From JBKHJZ01 sp046537875 (GTDB lineage Bacteria > Actinomycetota > Acidimicrobiia > Acidimicrobiales > VFJN01), in contig JBKHJZ010000116.1 in NCBI GenBank assembly GCA_046537875.1, positions 1 through 10,700 on the forward strand: a stretch of 10,700 bases of DNA. Direction: 5' to 3'. The position numbers and the translations under genes were made by a program. The notes beneath the pieces were generated by a model, which had not been told where the DNA came from, made no database searches, and saw only the letters and a list, made by a program, of their open reading frames with translations. Of the stretch, positions 1 to 6,368 are shown piece after piece. Positions within the stretch are counted from its first letter, which is position 1; every line of letters starts with the position of its first letter.

Positions 1-19
1 GCGCGACGCCCGGGAGCCG

Positions 20-1114
20 GTGGCCGGGCGCCGTCCCGGCCCCACGGCCTTCGCCCGCGCCCTGCTCGCAGCCGTGCCCGGCGCCGCCCTCCCCGAGCCG
101 GTGCCGGGTCCGGCGCCGGCACGTCGGGCGCCGCACGGGAACGCTGCGAGCCCCGCGGCCGACGGGGCGGTCGGGGCCACGCGTGGTTCCGACACCCGCG
201 CACCGTCGGACCCCGCCGACGACACCGCGGAGTTCGACGACTTCTGGTCGGGGCCGCCCGACCTCGAGCGGTTCCGTGACGACCTCGGCCCACCGATCGG
301 CCATCCGGTCGACGACCTCACGACCGCGCACCTCGGGTCGCCGAACCGCCGCGGGGGCACGGCCGGCCACCACCGCGGCGCCACCGCGTTGACCGCCGGC
401 ACACCGGTGGTGCGCTTGCGTCAACGTGACGGCAACGGCCCGGGCCGTCCCCCGTCGATGTCCGCGGACCGTGGCCGGCCGCAGTCGGGAACCTCACCCC
501 GCCCGTCCGGCAGGGCCGCCCGGCGCCGGCGCCGGCCGGAGCCCGGGATGGTGATCGCCGCGGCGGCGTTGGCCGTCGGCGTCGGTGGCGTGGCGGTCGC
601 TCTGGCGCTCACCGGTGCGGGCGCCGGCGGCGACCCCGGCCACGAGGCCGGCACGCCGCCGGCCACCGCCACCCACGCTCCCGCCGCCCCCGGCGGGACC
701 TGCCCTCCCGCCTCGGCGCCGGCCGCCGATGTCGACGGCGACGGATGTCCCGAGCGGCTGCGCATCCACGAGCGCACGATCACCGCAGGTGACGCCCGGT
801 GGGCGCTCGGCGAGCCCGGCGACCTCGTGGCCGTGGGCGACTGGGACTGCGACGGCGGCGCCACCGCCGCGCTGCTGCGGCCCGGGACCGGCGAGGTGTT
901 CGTGTTCCCCGGTTGGGCCCCCGCCGGCCGGCCGCTGACCGTCGCCGCGACCGACCGGGTGCGCCACGCCGCCGACCTCCGCACCGAGCGCGACGGCGAC
1001 GGGTGCGACAGGTTGCTCGTCGAGCGCACCACCGGTGGCACCACGGCGGTCGGGCTGCCGGGCGAGGTCGCCGCCGATGACCGGCACGCGGACGGGCGCA
1101 CGGAGGACCGGTGA
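20..1114 (+). CDS. Membrane-anchored protein with extracytoplasmic calcium-loop (VCBS/FG-GAP-like) domain; start may lie outside window
   Basis: I do not recognise a named family. From the GTG at 20 the protein has 364 residues. Residues 1-175 are a low-complexity Pro/Ala/Arg region with an acidic patch (about 66-90) and end in a basic run (RAARRRRRPEPG, about 166-176). One hydrophobic segment follows (about 177-200), then a Pro/Ala linker. The C-terminal part has three Asp-rich loops resembling FG-GAP/VCBS or EF-hand calcium loops: DVDGDGCPE (237-245), VGDWDCDGG (272-280) and ERDGDGCD (323-330). The basic run before the membrane segment predicts an inside N-terminus and an outside loop domain. 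The frame stays open to the window edge, so the true start may be upstream; GTG 20 has GGGAG only 3 bases before it, which is close. The stop overlaps the next start (GTGA), suggesting coupled translation with the LysM gene. The reading frame is firm; the function is unknown. Confidence 0.7.
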   Translation: MAGRRPGPTAFARALLAAVPGAALPEPVPGPAPARRAPHGNAASPAADGAVGATRGSDTRAPSDPADDTAEFDDFWSGPPDLERFRDDLGPPIGHPVDDLTTAHLGSPNRRGGTAGHHRGATALTAGTPVVRLRQRDGNGPGRPPSMSADRGRPQSGTSPRPSGRAARRRRRPEPGMVIAAAALAVGVGGVAVALALTGAGAGGDPGHEAGTPPATATHAPAAPGGTCPPASAPAADVDGDGCPERLRIHERTITAGDARWALGEPGDLVAVGDWDCDGGATAALLRPGTGEVFVFPGWAPAGRPLTVAATDRVRHAADLRTERDGDGCDRLLVERTTGGTTAVGLPGEVAADDRHADGRTEDR

Positions 1115-2289
1115 CAGGCGCCCGGTCGCACACGGGCGCCGGCACCGGCGTCCACACGGGCGCGAGCACCGACGGCGGCACCCGCGCCGGCGGGCCGACC
1201 CGGTGCGACCGGCGGCGTCCCCGCGGCGACGAACGACCCTCGACCGCCCACGCCGTGCGGCTGGCCGCATGGACGGGTGGTCTCCTCGTCACGGCCCGGG
1301 TCCTCCATGCGACCGGCGGCGCCTACCGGGTCCCGACCGGCTCGTGGCGGTCGGCGAGCGAGTGGCTCGGAGCCGCCACGCCGGTCGAGATCGCCGGCGC
1401 CATCCTGCGCCTCGTCGCCATCGCGGGCGTCTGGTACCTGCTGGCGGCGACGCTGGCCGCCCTGGTCGCCGACCGTGCCGGACGGCCCGGACTGGCCCGG
1501 ACGGTCGCCCGGCTCACCCCCGCCCTGGTGCGCCGCACGGTGATCCGGGGCGGTGGCGTCGGGCTCGCCATCGGCGTGCTGGTGGGTTCTGCGCTGCACC
1601 CCGACGCCGCGACGGCGGGGCCCGGGCCGCCGGCCCCCGTGCTGATGTCGCTCCTGCCGACCCTGCCCGGCCCGACCGCCGGCGAGACCGACACAGCCGT
1701 CACCACCCGCACCGGCACCACCGGCAGCGGCGGCACGGACACCATCGACATCGCCGACACCGGCGACACCGGCAGCGGCGGCAGAACCGGCGAGGCCGGC
1801 AGCACCGGGGGCACCGCCACGATGACCCGCCGGCCTCCCCCACCCGGCGCACCCGGCGTAGCGACGATGACCCGCCTGCCCGGCGACGGCAGCACGGCCC
1901 GCGACCCGGGTGCGACCGCTCGGCCGGCGGGCGGCAAGTCGCCGGGGCCGGTGCCCAGGCCCGGCACATCCGCCCGCGACCGCGCGCCCGAGGGCGGTTC
2001 GCCCCGCGCCGTGGGCGCGACTGCGCCCGGCGACCCGGACGCCGGCGCCGCGAGAGCCGGCGACACGTGGGTGGTCGCTCCCGGTGACTCGTTCTGGTCG
2101 ATCGCCACCGAGGTGATCGTCGAGGTGGGCGGTGCGCGCCGTCCCCGCGACCGTGACATCGTCCCCTACTGGCGCAACCTGATCGCCGCCAACCGCGAGC
2201 GGCTGGTGGTGCCCGACGATCCCGATGTCCTCCTACCGGGCCAGCGGCTGCTGATCCCCACCCCGCCTCCGGTGCCCAGGTCCACCTGA
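1111..2289 (+). CDS. Membrane protein with C-terminal LysM domain
   Basis: The 392-residue protein starts at a GTG overlapping the previous stop by 4 bases. After a basic, Gly/Thr-rich N-terminus there are three hydrophobic segments (about 49-66, 93-120, 144-161). A long disordered Thr/Gly/Asp/Pro region (about 165-317) follows, then a C-terminal LysM domain (about 319-383) that opens TWVVAPGDSFWSIA and closes LLPGQRLLIP. LysM domains bind N-acetylglucosamine-containing glycans such as peptidoglycan. The layout resembles actinobacterial membrane proteins that present LysM outside the membrane through a flexible linker. The linker contains in-frame repeats: an identical 17-base unit at 1719-1735 and 1767-1783 (peptide TGSGG), and a 13-base unit at 1819-1831 and 1864-1876 (peptide ATMTR). 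Coupling to the upstream calcium-loop protein suggests that the two act together at the envelope, which is inference. No enzymatic domain is visible. Confidence 0.8.
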   Translation: MTGARSHTGAGTGVHTGASTDGGTRAGGPTRCDRRRPRGDERPSTAHAVRLAAWTGGLLVTARVLHATGGAYRVPTGSWRSASEWLGAATPVEIAGAILRLVAIAGVWYLLAATLAALVADRAGRPGLARTVARLTPALVRRTVIRGGGVGLAIGVLVGSALHPDAATAGPGPPAPVLMSLLPTLPGPTAGETDTAVTTRTGTTGSGGTDTIDIADTGDTGSGGRTGEAGSTGGTATMTRRPPPPGAPGVATMTRLPGDGSTARDPGATARPAGGKSPGPVPRPGTSARDRAPEGGSPRAVGATAPGDPDAGAARAGDTWVVAPGDSFWSIATEVIVEVGGARRPRDRDIVPYWRNLIAANRERLVVPDDPDVLLPGQRLLIPTPPPVPRST

Positions 2290-2304
2290 CCGCCAGGCGG
2301 CATG

Positions 2305-2339
2305 GCCGGCGGCTCGACCGGCGACCGGGGTACCCCCGG
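2305..2339. terminator. Convergent gene junction with two GC hairpins, possible bidirectional terminator
   Basis: Only 55 bases (2290-2344) separate the stop of the LysM gene from the stop of the carboxyltransferase gene on the opposite strand. Two short inverted repeats lie here: GCCGG (2305-2309) with CCGGC (2318-2322), and CCGGGG (2325-2330) with CCCCGG (2334-2339) around a 3-base loop. Neither is followed by a T-run on either strand. High-GC actinobacterial terminators often lack one, so the call rests on position and dyad symmetry only. Confidence 0.35.
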
Positions 2340-2344
2340 GCGGC

Positions 2345-3736
2345 TCAGCCGGCGGGAGCTGCACCGGCGTCGTCGAGCCACCGGCGGGTCGCCGCGTCGA
2401 ACCGCCGGTCGCGGTCGCCGGGGGTCGCCTCGTCGAGCGCCCGCGCCACCGCTGCGTCGAGCGCGGGCTGGGTCTCGGGCACCACCGTGTCGGCGATCCC
2501 GAGCTCGACCATGTCGCTGGCGGTGAGCCGCAGCCGCTCGGCGACCTCGGGCGCGCGGCCGGCGTCGCGCTCCAGGATCGCCGCGGCCCCCTCGGGTCCG
2601 ATCACCGAGAAGATCGAGTGCTCGGTCATGATCAGGCGGTCGGCGTGGCTGAGGGCGAGTGCGCCGCCGCTCCCGCCCTCCCCCACGCACACCGACACGA
2701 TGGGTGTCGGGCACGCCGCGAGGGTGGCGAACGTGCGGGCGATCTCCTGGGCGATCCCACCGGCTTCGGCCTCCGGCGACGGGTCGGCCCCCGGTGTGTC
2801 GACCAGCGTGACCACCGGGACACCGATGCGTCCCGCCAGTCGGACGGCCCGCTGCGCCAACCGGAACGCCGCCGGCCCCGGCCGCCCGGCGTCCACGTAC
2901 CGGTCGCTGGCCACGACCACACACCTCCGACCGGCCACGGTGGCCAGGCCGGCCCGGACCGTGGCCTCGCTGCCCCGCAGCTCGGTCCACGAGGTGCAGA
3001 GGCGGGCGGCCCGGTCGATGCCGGTCGGCCGGCCGGCCGCGCGGGCACGGAGCACCTCGCCCCACGCTCCGGGCGCGGGGCTGATGCGGGGCGCCGGGAG
3101 CGGGCGCGTGGGCAGCGGCCGCTCGGTCACGCCCAGCGCGATCTCCACCCAGGCCGCGTCCTCCCCCGGAGCGACCAGCGCGTCCAGGTGCCCGTGGTCG
3201 TAGGCCCACTCCGCCGTGTGCGACCCCGCGGGCAGGGCCGCCCCGAGCGTGCTCTCGGCCACCCGCGGCCCGGCGAACCCGAGGGTGGCATTCGGGTGCG
3301 CGGCCCGCGCATCGGCGAGCGAGGCGTACGAGGCGTAGACGCCGCCGGTGGTCGGCGAGCGGTGCACCGCCAGCGACAGCAGCCCCGCCGCTGCGTGCCG
3401 CTCGGCTGCGGCCGCCGTTCGGGCGAGCTGGACGAGCGCCACCATGCCCTCCTGGAGCCGGGCACCGCCCGAGCTGCTGGCGATCACCATCGGCAGCCGC
3501 CGCTCGCGTGCCCGGTCGTAGGCGCGCACGACCTTCTCCCCCGCCGCGGCGCCCATGGTGCCGCCGAGCACGTCGAAGCGGCCCTCCACGAACGCGTAGC
3601 GCTCGGTGGCACCCGTCCGGACGGCCTCGCCGCTCTCCGCCAGGCCGCGCCGGCGCTCCCCGTAGCCGGGGAAGCCGAGCGGATCACCGGCGAGCAGGCC
3701 GGTGTCCCACTCCTCGAGGACGCGGTGGAACGGCAT
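2345..3736 (-). CDS. accDA: Single-chain AccD/AccA-type acetyl-CoA carboxylase carboxyltransferase
   Basis: The product transfers the carboxyl group from carboxybiotin to an acyl-CoA, most likely acetyl-CoA, to give malonyl-CoA for lipid synthesis in the cytoplasm. The 463-residue protein contains both halves of the enzyme. The AccD-like (beta) half, about 5-205, has GGTMGAAAGEK (58-68), SSGGARLQEG (88-97), TTGGVYASYA (129-138) and LGFAGPRVAESTLG (152-165). The AccA-like (alpha) half, about 255-425, has VDTPGADPSPEAE (312-324), GEGGSGGALAL (352-362) and VIGPEGAAAIL (378-388). The N-terminal four-cysteine zinc ribbon of free-standing bacterial AccD is absent. A similar fused architecture is known for mycobacterial AccD3-type proteins. 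ATG 3736 is the first start after the hemW stop (65 bases away) and no good Shine-Dalgarno precedes it. A biotin carboxylase/carrier partner is not in the window. Activity on propionyl-CoA or another acyl-CoA cannot be excluded. Confidence 0.9.
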   Translation of the reverse strand: MPFHRVLEEWDTGLLAGDPLGFPGYGERRRGLAESGEAVRTGATERYAFVEGRFDVLGGTMGAAAGEKVVRAYDRARERRLPMVIASSSGGARLQEGMVALVQLARTAAAAERHAAAGLLSLAVHRSPTTGGVYASYASLADARAAHPNATLGFAGPRVAESTLGAALPAGSHTAEWAYDHGHLDALVAPGEDAAWVEIALGVTERPLPTRPLPAPRISPAPGAWGEVLRARAAGRPTGIDRAARLCTSWTELRGSEATVRAGLATVAGRRCVVVASDRYVDAGRPGPAAFRLAQRAVRLAGRIGVPVVTLVDTPGADPSPEAEAGGIAQEIARTFATLAACPTPIVSVCVGEGGSGGALALSHADRLIMTEHSIFSVIGPEGAAAILERDAGRAPEVAERLRLTASDMVELGIADTVVPETQPALDAAVARALDEATPGDRDRRFDAATRRWLDDAGAAPAG

Positions 3737-3801
3737 GGCCGGGAAGTCTCGCGTCGGCCGCGATCCCCGACCAACGCCGCCAACCGCCGGTGCGCCGACC
3801 G

Positions 3802-4854
3802 TCAGCGAAGCCGGAGGGCCACCTCGTTCGCCAGCAGCCGCCCCTTGCGGGTGAGCACCGCCCGGTCGCCCCGCACCTCGATCAGCCCGTCCAGCTCCTC
3901 CCGCTCGCCGGCCGGGATGGCTGCGAGCGGCACACCCCGGCGGGTGCGGAGCGCGAGCTGGAGCGCTTCCAGCCGGCGCGCCGCGGGATCGAGCCGCTCC
4001 CCGGCCGCGACCGGTCGGAGGCCGCGGCCGATGGCCTCGATGTAGCGCTCGGGCGTGCGAACGTTCCAGAACCGGCGCCCGTCGCGGTGCGAGTGGCCGG
4101 CGCAACCGAAGGCCTGGTACTCGCCCATCCACCAGTAGAGCTGGTTGTGGCGACACTCGTGGCCGGGCGCGGCCCAGTTCGAGATCTCGTACCACCGCAG
4201 GCCGGCCGCCTCGAGCATCTCGGAGGCGATCACGTACTTCTCGGCCTGGTCGTCCTCGTCGGGATGGCGTGCCGGGTCGTCGGCGAGCAACGTCCCCGGC
4301 TCGACCGTGAGCGCGTAGGCGCTCACGTGCGACGGGCCGAGCGACAGCGCCCGCTGCAGCGTCGTCCGCCAGTCGTCGAGGGTCTCACCGGCTCCGCCGT
4401 AGATGAGGTCGAGGTTCAGCCGGGGCACCCCGGCGTCGTGGATCGCAGCGACGGCGCTGACCACGTTGTACGGGTCGTGGGTGCGGCCGAGCGCCCCGAG
4501 CACGTGCCTGACCATCGACTGGACCCCGAGGCTGATGCGGTTCACGCCGCCGGCGGCGTAGCACTTGATCAGCTCGGGCGTGACATCGTCCGGATTGCAC
4601 TCGACGGTGATCTCGCACCCGGGATGCCGGGGGACGGCGTCGAGGACCGCCACGAGATCGGTCGGGTCGACGATCGACGGTGTGCCGCCCCCGACGAAGA
4701 TGCTGGTGGCTGCGGGCATCCCCTCGGCAACGCACCGGGCGACGTCACGCCGGCACGCGTCCAGGTAGGCCTGGTGCAGGTGATGGCGGTCGGTCCAGGT
4801 CGCGAACGCGCAGTAGTCGCACCGTGCCGCGCAGAACGGCACGTGCAGGTACAC
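3802..4854 (-). CDS. hemW: Radical SAM heme chaperone HemW (HemN-like)
   Basis: HemW is a cytoplasmic radical-SAM protein related to oxygen-independent coproporphyrinogen oxidase HemN. It is described as a heme-binding protein that delivers heme to membrane hemoproteins. The 350-residue protein opens YLHVPFCAARCDYC, giving the CxxxCxxC iron-sulfur cluster motif at Cys8, Cys12 and Cys15. The next residues are Ala-Phe rather than the extra cysteine of true HemN (CxC), which favours HemW. GGGTPS (55-60) is the SAM-binding glycine motif, and RISLGVQS (106-113) and NLDLIYGG (147-154) are family blocks. HNQLYW (236-241) matches the HNxxYW motif linked to heme binding. The C-terminus is the HemN_C-type domain. 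The GTG at 4854 is the only usual start between the bldD stop and the motif. It leaves an unusually short N-terminus, and the in-frame upstream codons look coding-like (see findings). The gene lies 51 bases after the regulator and 65 before accDA. Confidence 0.93.
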   Translation of the reverse strand: MYLHVPFCAARCDYCAFATWTDRHHLHQAYLDACRRDVARCVAEGMPAATSIFVGGGTPSIVDPTDLVAVLDAVPRHPGCEITVECNPDDVTPELIKCYAAGGVNRISLGVQSMVRHVLGALGRTHDPYNVVSAVAAIHDAGVPRLNLDLIYGGAGETLDDWRTTLQRALSLGPSHVSAYALTVEPGTLLADDPARHPDEDDQAEKYVIASEMLEAAGLRWYEISNWAAPGHECRHNQLYWWMGEYQAFGCAGHSHRDGRRFWNVRTPERYIEAIGRGLRPVAAGERLDPAARRLEALQLALRTRRGVPLAAIPAGEREELDGLIEVRGDRAVLTRKGRLLANEVALRLR

Positions 4855-4905
4855 CCCGAAGGGTGTCGGCGTCTCGGGCCCGACCGTCGCGACCGGCCCT
4901 CCCCG

Positions 4906-5454
4906 TCAGCGGACCAGGCAGAGGCCCAGGCTGTCGAGCCGGGCCGGAACCTGATCGGGGTGGCAGTCGAGGATGCAGGCGATGGCGCGCAGATCTTCAC
5001 GCCGGATCGTGAGCATCCGTCCGTTGTAGTCACCCCGCTGCACCTGGATCATCCGCAGGTAGCGAGCCAGCATCTCGCCCTCCTGCCCACCGAGCTGGTC
5101 GACGGCGCCCAGATCGATGGTGACCGGGCGGTCGTCCCGCCGGCCGCGCATGCGCTCGGTCAGGTCGACCACCTGGTCGTCGTGGCCGTTCGCCCGGATG
5201 CCGAGCTCGTCGTCGCTCGGGAGCATCTGGTCGACCGGCACGCGATAGAAGCGCGCCAGCCGCTGCAGGCGCGGCACCGAGATGGCCCGCTCCCCGCGCT
5301 CGTACGCGCCGAGCACCGACGCCTTGAACTCGTGCTCCGAGGACGCCTCGACGTCTTGCAGCGACAGGTGCTTCTGGCGCCTGATCGAGCGCAACCTGGC
5401 GCCCACCTTCACCGCGTAGCCGCTCTCTCGCTCGGCTTCGAGGTCGCTGTCCAT
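4906..5454 (-). CDS. bldD: BldD-type transcriptional regulator with intact cyclic-di-GMP motif
   Basis: BldD is the actinobacterial master regulator that dimerises on operators when bound to a cyclic-di-GMP tetramer. In Streptomyces it represses developmental genes. This 182-residue protein has an N-terminal XRE-type helix-turn-helix (about 14-79): GARLRSIRRQKHLSLQDVE, then LGAYERGERAISVPRLQRLARFY and VPVDQMLP. These closely follow the pattern of Streptomyces BldD. An acidic linker (80-108) leads to the C-terminal domain. There Arg140-Gly-Asp142, eight residues, then Arg151-Arg-Glu-Asp154 reproduce the RxD-x8-RxxD cyclic-di-GMP signature exactly. The start at ATG 5454 was chosen because a perfect AAGGAGG sits 5 bases upstream and the similarity begins just after it; an open frame further upstream has no such support. 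hemW follows 51 bases downstream, then accDA, so the three may be cotranscribed. Orthology to BldD is strong; the target genes in this organism are unknown. Confidence 0.9.
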   Translation of the reverse strand: MDSDLEAERESGYAVKVGARLRSIRRQKHLSLQDVEASSEHEFKASVLGAYERGERAISVPRLQRLARFYRVPVDQMLPSDDELGIRANGHDDQVVDLTERMRGRRDDRPVTIDLGAVDQLGGQEGEMLARYLRMIQVQRGDYNGRMLTIRREDLRAIACILDCHPDQVPARLDSLGLCLVR

Positions 5455-5459
5455 GTCAT

Positions 5460-5466
5460 CCTCCTT
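5460..5466 (-). promoter_or_regulatory. Strong ribosome binding site of the bldD-like gene
   Basis: Read on the minus strand, AAGGAGG lies 5 bases before ATG 5454. It is a full-length match to the anti-Shine-Dalgarno sequence and the best one in the window. It decides the start of the regulator gene against longer open frames. Confidence 0.85.
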
Positions 5467-5535
5467 GGCCGCCCCAGCCAGTCGGCACCCCCAACTGGTC
5501 CGCTGCCGGCCATCCCGGCTGCCGGACGAACACCT

Positions 5536-5565
5536 ACTGTACGCATCCTCGCGCGGGGTGAACAA
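5536..5565 (-). promoter_or_regulatory. Predicted promoter of bldD-hemW-accDA
   Basis: On the minus strand, TTGTTC (5565-5560) and TACAGT (5541-5536) are separated by 18 bases and resemble a housekeeping -35/-10 pair. Transcription would begin near 5529, giving a leader of about 75 bases before ATG 5454. The surrounding 5520-5645 stretch is visibly richer in A and T than the flanking genes, as expected for a control region. This is a pattern match only. Confidence 0.5.
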
Positions 5566-5570
5566 TCACG
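5557..5570. promoter_or_regulatory. GTGA-N4-TCAC dyad over the bldD -35, candidate autoregulatory operator
   Basis: GTGA and TCAC (5558-5561 and 5566-5569) form a perfect dyad with a 4-base spacer. On the gene's own strand it reads CGTGA-TTGT-TCACC. It overlaps the predicted -35 hexamer, so a protein bound here would block RNA polymerase. An early published consensus for Streptomyces BldD sites was of the AGTGA-Nm-TCACC type, and BldD represses its own gene there. Assigning this site to BldD is inference. Confidence 0.45.
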
Positions 5571-5643
5571 TATGGACAGGTCGTACCCTTGGGCTGGGCC
5601 ACATTCGCTGGGAAACCGTCACAAGTACGCACAGAACGTATTG

Positions 5644-6360
5644 TCACCGCTGCGCAGAGCGAACCAGTCCACCGCGTAGGGCGACGAGGAGGCCACCTGC
5701 TGTGATGGCTGCGGTTTCGGCTCGTAACACATGGGACCCGAGCCGGACCGTCGGCAGGCCGACCGCACGCTCGTCATCGGACCAGCCACCCTCGGGGCCG
5801 ACCAGCACGGTGCGCGTCCGGGGGGTGAGGGGCTCGCCGGAGAGGTCGGCCAGCGCGGCCCCGTCGAGCCCCGCCACCCGTGCGAACGTCTCGACCGCCG
5901 AGACCGCCGGGATGCGGGTCCGCCGGCACTGCATCGCCGCCTGCCGCGCGATCGCCGACCATCGCTCCCCGTGCCGCTCGGCCTTGGCCCGGTCCCACCG
6001 CACGATCGAGCGATCCGACACGAACGGCACGATCCGGTCGATCCCGACCTCTGTGAGCTTCTGCACCACCATCTCCGGACGCTCGCCCTTCACCACCGCG
6101 AACGCCACGGTGAGCGGGGGCGCCGGGGCGGGATCCACCACCACGTCGCCCACCGGCTCGAGCTCGGGCGAACGCCCGAGGCGGCACGGGCGCCAGCCTC
6201 CCCGCCCGTCGCAGGCGGTGACCTCGGCACCCTCCCGCAGCCGCAGCACCCGGCGGAGGTGGTGCCGGTCGTCGTCGCCGAGCGCCGGCCGGTCGAGGTC
6301 GGCCACGAACACGTGCGCCCGGGCCGTGAGCGGTGTCACGGGCGTGAGCGGCGTTCCCAC
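5644..6360 (-). CDS. rsmE: 16S rRNA (uracil1498-N3)-methyltransferase RsmE
   Basis: RsmE is a SPOUT-class, SAM-dependent enzyme that methylates N3 of U1498 in 16S rRNA, near the decoding centre, on assembled small subunits. The 238-residue length is usual. After a short extension come the PUA-like N-terminal domain (HVFVADL 16-22; HHLRRVLRLREG 33-44) and the SPOUT domain. The latter shows KGERPEMVVQKLTEVGID (91-108), RWSAIARQAAMQCRR (133-147), the SAM-binding loop LVGPEGGWSDDE (186-197) and the knot segment LGSHVLRAETAAI (207-219). The start is taken as GTG 6360, 8 bases after the dnaJ stop. An in-frame GTG at 6339 would also give a complete domain. The tight spacing indicates one transcript with hrcA and dnaJ, an arrangement common in actinobacteria and Firmicutes. 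Confidence 0.93.
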   Translation of the reverse strand: MGTPLTPVTPLTARAHVFVADLDRPALGDDDRHHLRRVLRLREGAEVTACDGRGGWRPCRLGRSPELEPVGDVVVDPAPAPPLTVAFAVVKGERPEMVVQKLTEVGIDRIVPFVSDRSIVRWDRAKAERHGERWSAIARQAAMQCRRTRIPAVSAVETFARVAGLDGAALADLSGEPLTPRTRTVLVGPEGGWSDDERAVGLPTVRLGSHVLRAETAAITAGGLLVALRGGLVRSAQR

Positions 6361-6368
6361 GCCGATCG

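Noticed and set aside
421..1599. Long minus-strand open frame across the first two genes
   Set aside because: It is Arg/Pro/Gly/Ser-rich without any domain, while the plus-strand frames have membrane segments, calcium loops and LysM and are joined by a GTGA overlap.
3737..4195. N-terminal extension of the carboxyltransferase frame
   Set aside because: It overlaps hemW antisense-free coding in another frame and lacks family similarity; similarity begins after ATG 3736.
5455..5565. N-terminal extension of the BldD-like protein
   Set aside because: It would translate the predicted -10 and the ribosome binding site. ATG 5454 has a perfect AAGGAGG and matches the usual family length.
3508..5679. 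A 723-codon plus-strand open frame
   Set aside because: It runs antisense through accDA, hemW and bldD, which all have clear family motifs. High GC makes stop codons rare in opposite frames.
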